Below the pieces are notes generated by a model. That model was not told the origin of the DNA, did no database searches, and saw nothing but the letters and a program-made list of their open reading frames with translations. Shown here piece by piece: positions 23,847 to 27,240 of a DNA stretch of 27,240 nt (its first letter is position 1; each line of letters opens with the position of its first letter). The position numbers were made by a program, and so were the translations under genes. The DNA is from Succinatimonas sp. UBA6849. GTDB lineage: Bacteria > Pseudomonadota > Gammaproteobacteria > Enterobacterales > Succinivibrionaceae. The stretch lies in assembly GCA_002449335.1 (NCBI GenBank), contig DKDL01000120.1, forward strand, positions 4,176 to 31,415. Reading direction: 5' to 3'.

Positions 23847-24317
23847 TCAAGCTCTATGGTAAGGCAGATTTGCGTAAATGCTGTATCCACGATAGATAGT
23901 TTCAGCTAAAAATACTCTTACAAGAGGATGAGGTAAAGTTAACTTTGATAAAGACCACATCTCATTTGCCTTTTGCCTAATTTCATCAGTAAGACCGTTT
24001 GGTCCTCCGACAATCAGCACAACGTCCATGCCTAAAGATTGCCATGAACCTACCTTTTGCCCCATCTCTATTGAGGTGTACTGTTTACCTCTTTCATCTA
24101 AAGCAATGATATAGGCTTTTTTAGGCAGAGCTTCTAAGATAAGTTTTGCTTCTAGCTCTTTAGCTTTTTCTTCAGAGCCTTTGCCATTTCTCTTTACAGG
24201 AGGGATCTCTTCTAGGACAAGTTTCATCTCAGAAGGAAAACGCTTTTGATAATCGTTAAAACCTTCCTGTACCCAGCCTGGCATCTTAGTGCCGACAGCA
24301 AGTAAGATAATTTTCAT
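23847..24317 (-). CDS. rlmH: 23S rRNA (pseudouridine-1915-N3)-methyltransferase RlmH
   Basis: SPOUT-class methyltransferase that modifies pseudouridine 1915 in helix 69 of 23S rRNA on assembled 70S ribosomes. 156 aa, normal length. Typical blocks are MKIILLAVGTKMP, IALDERGKQYTS, VLIVGGPNGL (SAM-site knot) and the conserved end LPHPLVRVFLAETIYRGYSI followed by NLPYHRA. It comes after rsfS as in most proteobacteria, with 27-28 bp between them. Confidence 0.97.
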   Translation of the reverse strand: MKIILLAVGTKMPGWVQEGFNDYQKRFPSEMKLVLEEIPPVKRNGKGSEEKAKELEAKLILEALPKKAYIIALDERGKQYTSIEMGQKVGSWQSLGMDVVLIVGGPNGLTDEIRQKANEMWSLSKLTLPHPLVRVFLAETIYRGYSIYANLPYHRA

Positions 24318-24344
24318 TTGCTATCTAATCTCGTTTAATTAGTT

Positions 24345-24686
24345 TTATTCAGCAACGCCACTTGCAATACAACGGTATAGATCGTCTAACTCATAGCGCT
24401 CACGAACTTCCTGCTGCATGATGTGAACCATGAGAGTACCAGTATCTACAATTACCCATTCACCTAAGGTTTCACCTGATACTCTAATCTGCTTTAAACC
24501 ATCTTTATACAGAGTATCTACAAGTCTTTGGGCAATTGCGCTTACGTGGCGGTTTGAGGTGCCAGTGCAGATTAACATGTTATCTGCAATTGAAGAGTTG
24601 TTGTTTAAATCGATATTAACTAAATCGTGTGCTTTAGAGTCTTCAAGTGTTTTTACACACTTCTTGATTAAAAGTTCTTTTTCCAA
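24345..24686 (-). CDS. rsfS: Ribosome silencing factor RsfS
   Basis: Binds L14 on the 50S subunit and blocks subunit joining under starvation. DUF143 fold with DLVNIDL, SSIADNMLICTGTSNRHVSAIAQ, GEWVIVDTGTLMVHIM and RERYELDDLY. No ATG is available at the N-terminus. The frame opens at TTG 24710 without a ribosome site, but TTG 24686 is preceded by TTAGGA at the right distance (6 bases). It gives 113 aa, closer to E. coli RsfS (105 aa), so I use it; the alternative is 121 aa. It lies between nadD and rlmH; E. coli has cobC in between, missing here. Confidence 0.93.
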   Translation of the reverse strand: MEKELLIKKCVKTLEDSKAHDLVNIDLNNNSSIADNMLICTGTSNRHVSAIAQRLVDTLYKDGLKQIRVSGETLGEWVIVDTGTLMVHIMQQEVRERYELDDLYRCIASGVAE

Positions 24687-24727
24687 AATGGTTCCTAATT
24701 GTTCTTTCAATTCTAAGTAAGTTTTAC

Positions 24728-25465
24728 TTACTGCTGTTTATAAATACGCTTCTCAAGAATGTAGTCAATAACAGCTTTATCTAAATATTGTTTACAGCAG
24801 GGATATTCATCAATATGTTCAAAAAATTCTGTTTTTTTAACAAAATTTGGATATTTTTGATAAAAATCCTGAAATTCTTTACGTATTTTACTCGAACTTA
24901 CGTTATGAAAACACCTTTTAAGTATGATGCAGTAGTGTTTATTTTCAAAATCCTTGTTCTGTAAACAAATAAGCTCGTTATCATCAAGTCCAGCGTCTTC
25001 ATCACCATTAAGGCCATATTCTTTTATAAAAGGAATAACATCTTGATTGATATCATCAAATGAATAGCCATCACGACCAGTCACCACAAGATTTGAGAAC
25101 TTAATAAGTTCTAATCCCTTATGCCATTTATCAAGATAAGCTAGAGAGTCCATACCCATACAAAAGAATAAAGCATCATTAGGGTAGAGTTTTTGTAATT
25201 TCTCTAAAGTGTCATAACTGTAGTGTGGACATGAAGGATCTTTTTCAATATCACTAATTTCAAATCCATCCTTTTCAAAAGATGCTAATGACAACATCTT
25301 TATTCTGTCTTCAAAAGAAATGTGACAGGTATTCTTATGTGGAGGCATGGCATTTGGAATTATCAAAAACTTGTCTAATGATAAGATGTCTTTGATATAT
25401 GATGCTAAAAGATAATGATCTTTGTGTACAGGATTGAATGATCCGCCTAAAATTCCAATTCTCAT
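24728..25465 (-). CDS. nadD: Nicotinate-nucleotide adenylyltransferase
   Basis: Adenylates nicotinate mononucleotide to deamido-NAD in NAD synthesis. Nucleotidyltransferase fold with GGSFNPVHKDH at residues 7-17, IPNAMPPHK, the DPSCPHYSYDTL loop, CMGMDSLAYLDKWH and the VSSSKIRKEF motif near the C-terminus. Two deviations: the usual HxGH nucleotide-binding motif is HKDH (Gly to Asp), and an acidic insertion (NGDEDAGLDDNE) lengthens the protein to 245 aa against 213 in E. coli. The start codon overlaps the holA stop by one base (TAATG), so it is coupled to holA. Confidence 0.93.
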   Translation of the reverse strand: MRIGILGGSFNPVHKDHYLLASYIKDILSLDKFLIIPNAMPPHKNTCHISFEDRIKMLSLASFEKDGFEISDIEKDPSCPHYSYDTLEKLQKLYPNDALFFCMGMDSLAYLDKWHKGLELIKFSNLVVTGRDGYSFDDINQDVIPFIKEYGLNGDEDAGLDDNELICLQNKDFENKHYCIILKRCFHNVSSSKIRKEFQDFYQKYPNFVKKTEFFEHIDEYPCCKQYLDKAVIDYILEKRIYKQQ

Positions 25466-26571
25466 TACAAAGCTCTTAAGTTTCTTACGTTAGAGTTGCA
25501 GGTGGACACAGCCATATTCTGTAAATGCATTAGCGCTTCATCATTATTAAAAGCCTGATAAGCTTTAGATGCTAAAGCTAATTCTTTGACTAAATAGTCA
25601 TAGAAATCCTGTGGCATGTTTTTAGCTGCAAAGGTAGCAGCATCCATTGTAGTTAATGCGCTAATTCTCAACGGCTTGAAAAACATCATCTTATCTTTAT
25701 AGTTAACTCTGCCTGTAAGCAGTTCACTGTGTCCTCTTAAAAGACTGATGGCATAAAGTAATCTGTCAAAATTACCAATAACTAATGGCAATACTTGAGA
25801 GAGTGAACTTGTCTGTGTAAGTGATGACAGAATATTTAAAGCTCTAACACTGTTCTTTCCACCTTGTACGGCAGCTTCAGCAAATTCAAATCCTGTATAA
25901 CGGCTGTTCCCTGAAATATAGTCTGATGCTAGTTGCAGTGTCACTACATTTGTTTGAGTGGTTATTTTTACAAGCTCAAAGAACTGATCTACTGCCACAA
26001 GATTACCTTCGCAGCTTAAGGTTAAAAACTCTAAAGCATCATCCTGAACAGAAAGACCAAATTTGTCTCTTGCATGATTTCTAATCCACATTGAGAACTT
26101 ATCACCCTCAGGTGGATACATAACCTCAATTTGGCCACCTATGAATTTCAGATTAGCAATTACAATTTTGGCTTTGCTATCGACACTTTGTTTTTTTCCA
26201 AAATCATCTTTTAACGCGGTAGCAGCAGGAGTTTTTGCAATAGTAGAATTTATTCTTCCTATTTCTACAATGGTTACTACACCAGGTCTTGAGCGCATTG
26301 CTAACAGCTGCAGTACCTGTATGGCAACTGAATTTAAATCATTTAGATAGATCTTAATGATTCTGTCACCACCAAATAAACCAGGGTCGATAAGTTCATT
26401 TTCAAGGCGAGCTAAATTAGCCACAGAGCCAGAGGTTAGATCTGATGAGGTAAAAAGCATGAATTCAGCTTGAGGCAGTTCCTGTCTAGCTTGTGCAATG
26501 ACGGCTTTACTTCTTTCATTCTTTAAAAAAGGATCATCGCTTGAAAAAACGTATACAGGAGCTAAAGACAT
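25465..26571 (-). CDS. holA: DNA polymerase III subunit delta
   Basis: Delta subunit of the clamp-loader complex, which opens the beta clamp. 368 aa (E. coli 343). The family is weakly conserved. Support comes from the N-terminal LAPVYVFSSDDPFL (family: xxYLLxGxExxL), the AAA+-like fold, the FSMWIRNHARDKFGLSV and LEFLTLSCEGNLVAVDQFFELVKI blocks, and above all its position directly before nadD. The AAA+ motor motifs are degenerate, as expected. Upstream lies an rRNA-leader-like region, not leuS-lptE as in E. coli. It heads the holA-nadD-rsfS-rlmH operon. The ATG has only a poor ribosome site. Confidence 0.92.
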   Translation of the reverse strand: MSLAPVYVFSSDDPFLKNERSKAVIAQARQELPQAEFMLFTSSDLTSGSVANLARLENELIDPGLFGGDRIIKIYLNDLNSVAIQVLQLLAMRSRPGVVTIVEIGRINSTIAKTPAATALKDDFGKKQSVDSKAKIVIANLKFIGGQIEVMYPPEGDKFSMWIRNHARDKFGLSVQDDALEFLTLSCEGNLVAVDQFFELVKITTQTNVVTLQLASDYISGNSRYTGFEFAEAAVQGGKNSVRALNILSSLTQTSSLSQVLPLVIGNFDRLLYAISLLRGHSELLTGRVNYKDKMMFFKPLRISALTTMDAATFAAKNMPQDFYDYLVKELALASKAYQAFNNDEALMHLQNMAVSTCNSNVRNLRAL

Positions 26572-26620
26572 AAGATATTACTGCTTAATTTAATTGGACT
26601 TTAAACTTTGAAAAGCTCAA

Positions 26621-26650
26621 ATTATGAGTTTTCTAAAAGTAGAATGTTAA
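26621..26650 (-). promoter_or_regulatory. Promoter of the holA operon
   Basis: On the minus strand, TTAACA (26645-26650) and CATAAT (26621-26626) are separated by 18 bp; each matches five of six consensus bases. This gives a leader of about 40 nt before the holA ATG. Confidence 0.55.
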
Positions 26651-26685
26651 ACGAAATTCTAATAATTAGTGATGAAAAACACAAG

Positions 26686-26701
26686 CTGTAACCACTTACA
26701 G
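26686..26701. repeat. Inverted repeat CTGTAA-CCAC-TTACAG
   Basis: A perfect 6-bp inverted repeat with a 4-bp spacer, upstream of the holA promoter. The half-sites are the same TGTAA/TTACA arms found in the array after hemW. Confidence 0.6.
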
Positions 26702-26742
26702 ATTGAACATTACAATCTAATTATTTGAACCTCAAAAAGAGG

Positions 26743-26842
26743 TTTACAGTTTGAATTGTTCGAAGATTATAATCAAAAACTTGAAAATGACTGGATATTT
26801 CCTATAATGCGACAAGAGGTTGGAAGACCTCTGCTCTTTGCG
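26743..26842 (+). repeat. 100-bp direct repeat, copy 1 (stable-RNA promoter plus boxB-boxA-like leader)
   Basis: This copy differs from copy 2 (27141-27240) at five of 100 positions. It starts at TTTACAGTTTG and ends at CTTTGCG. It contains an AT-rich upstream segment, a promoter, a short hairpin and a boxA-like core. Sequence on either side diverges on the left; the right side of copy 2 is outside the window. Confidence 0.93.
26781..26839 (+). promoter_or_regulatory. Strong promoter with boxB/boxA-like antitermination site, copy 1
   Basis: TTGAAA (26781-26786), 16 bp, TATAAT (26803-26808), then GCGAC. This resembles rrn P1 promoters, which have TATAATGCGCC. Just downstream is the hairpin AGAGGT (26815-26820)-TGGAAG-ACCTCT (26827-26832), then GCTCTTT (26833-26839), the core of rrn boxA (E. 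coli TGCTCTTTAACA). The order boxB then boxA is that of rRNA leaders. Confidence 0.68.
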
Positions 26843-27011
26843 GTTCTAAATTACCAAACTGGTGTTGACCATATTAGTAAAACTAGAACCACAACTATAA
26901 AAAAGTATTTCATAAGAAATCCTTTGTTTTAGTTAAAAACAAGGTTCTAGCTTCTAGGCCATGCCAGTGGTCTAGAAGTCTAGAACCGCTGGTGTTACCT
27001 AAGTAACCAGC
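26842..27011 (+). ncRNA. Candidate structured RNA with strong hairpins downstream of copy 1
   Basis: Downstream of the copy 1 promoter the sequence is highly structured. GGTTCTA (26842-26848) can pair with TAGAACC (26884-26890). GGTTCTAGCTTCTAGGCC (26943-26960) pairs with 26969-26987, giving 18 bp with one G-U and one bulged T. GCTGG..TTAC (26988-26998) pairs with GTAACCAGC (27003-27011). It is not a tRNA, and I do not recognise a known RNA family. It may be a small RNA, a processed rRNA spacer/leader or a decayed copy. No clear T tract ends it. Confidence 0.4.
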
Positions 27012-27140
27012 CTAGTATACAGTAATTTTATTAGTAATAATATAAAGTTACTAAATAAGTATATTTATTTCTCTCTTTCTACTCTACATTCCAGTATAAA
27101 GGCCATATTTTTAACTTTGTAAGTTAAATCTAAAATGATT
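27012..27140. other. AT-rich spacer before copy 2
   Basis: No ORF or hairpin of note. The very AT-rich stretch could act as an UP-element-like region for the following promoter. Confidence 0.4.
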
Positions 27141-27240
27141 TTTACGGTTTGAATTGTTTGAAGATTGTAATCAAAAACTTGAAAAAGACTGGATATTTCC
27201 TATAATGCGACAAGAGGATGGAAGACCTCTGCTCTTTGCG
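27141..27240 (+). repeat. 100-bp direct repeat, copy 2 (promoter plus boxB-boxA-like leader, runs to window end)
   Basis: TTGAAA (27179-27184), 16 bp, TATAAT (27201-27206), a hairpin AGAGG (27213-27217)-CCTCT (27226-27230) and GCTCTTT (27231-27237). All elements of copy 1 are kept. The position suggests that an rRNA (or other stable RNA) operon begins just beyond the window. Confidence 0.85.

Noticed and set aside
26807..26932. 41-codon ORF starting MRQEVGRPLLFA, whose first 12 codons recur in the second repeat copy
   Set aside because: Its ATG overlaps the TATAAT hexamer, there is no ribosome site, and the conserved part is explained by promoter, boxB hairpin and boxA.
26941..27011. tRNA gene in the hairpin-rich segment
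   Set aside because: No cloverleaf: the T-arm consensus is absent and the sequence folds into two consecutive simple hairpins.

Overview
The window is AT-rich and reads as a low-GC gammaproteobacterium. The gene orders rnr-rlmB-rpsF-rpsR-rplI and holA-nadD-rsfS-rlmH-mrdA-mrdB-mltB-rlpA-dacA-ybeD are those of Gammaproteobacteria, and the protein sequences resemble E. coli/Vibrio orthologues. The combination of low GC, lost priB and reduced synteny would suit Aeromonadales such as the Succinivibrionaceae, but that placement is inference.

Layout. Bases 1-19 are the 3' end of a tRNA with encoded CCA (probably tRNA-Phe). A bidirectional terminator separates it from a methyl-accepting chemotaxis protein on the minus strand. 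Next come a small HipB-like regulator, an Hfq-family RNA chaperone with an unusual N-terminal extension, a YqaB-like HAD phosphatase (minus strand), a lipoamide-dehydrogenase-like flavoprotein without its redox cysteines, and rdgB-hemW. Straight after the hemW stop codon lies an array of about eight 18-bp palindromic repeats. Then come rnr-rlmB, the ribosomal protein operon rpsF-rpsR-rplI with a structured leader, and two tandem Dam/DpnM-type adenine methyltransferases with no visible restriction enzyme.

From 14.5 to 26.6 kb everything is on the minus strand. Reading in transcription order: holA-nadD-rsfS-rlmH (replication, NAD synthesis, ribosome silencing and modification), then mrdA-mrdB-mltB-rlpA-dacA (lateral-wall peptidoglycan synthesis and remodelling), then ybeD, a SanA-like envelope protein with a long C-terminal tail, and a nitrilase-family amidase. 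lipB-lipA, which follow ybeD in E. coli, are absent here, as are leuS-lptE upstream of holA.

The right end (26.7-27.24 kb) holds two 100-bp copies, about 95% identical, of a strong stable-RNA-type promoter followed by a boxB-like hairpin and a boxA core. The second copy runs off the window. They look like leader/antitermination regions of an rRNA operon starting beyond the edge. Between them is a sequence with very strong hairpins rich in CTAG.

The most unusual items are the palindromic repeat array after hemW, the duplicated boxB-boxA promoter module with the hairpin-rich RNA between its copies, the cysteine-less flavoprotein, and the extended Hfq. I did not find a complete defence or mobile system.
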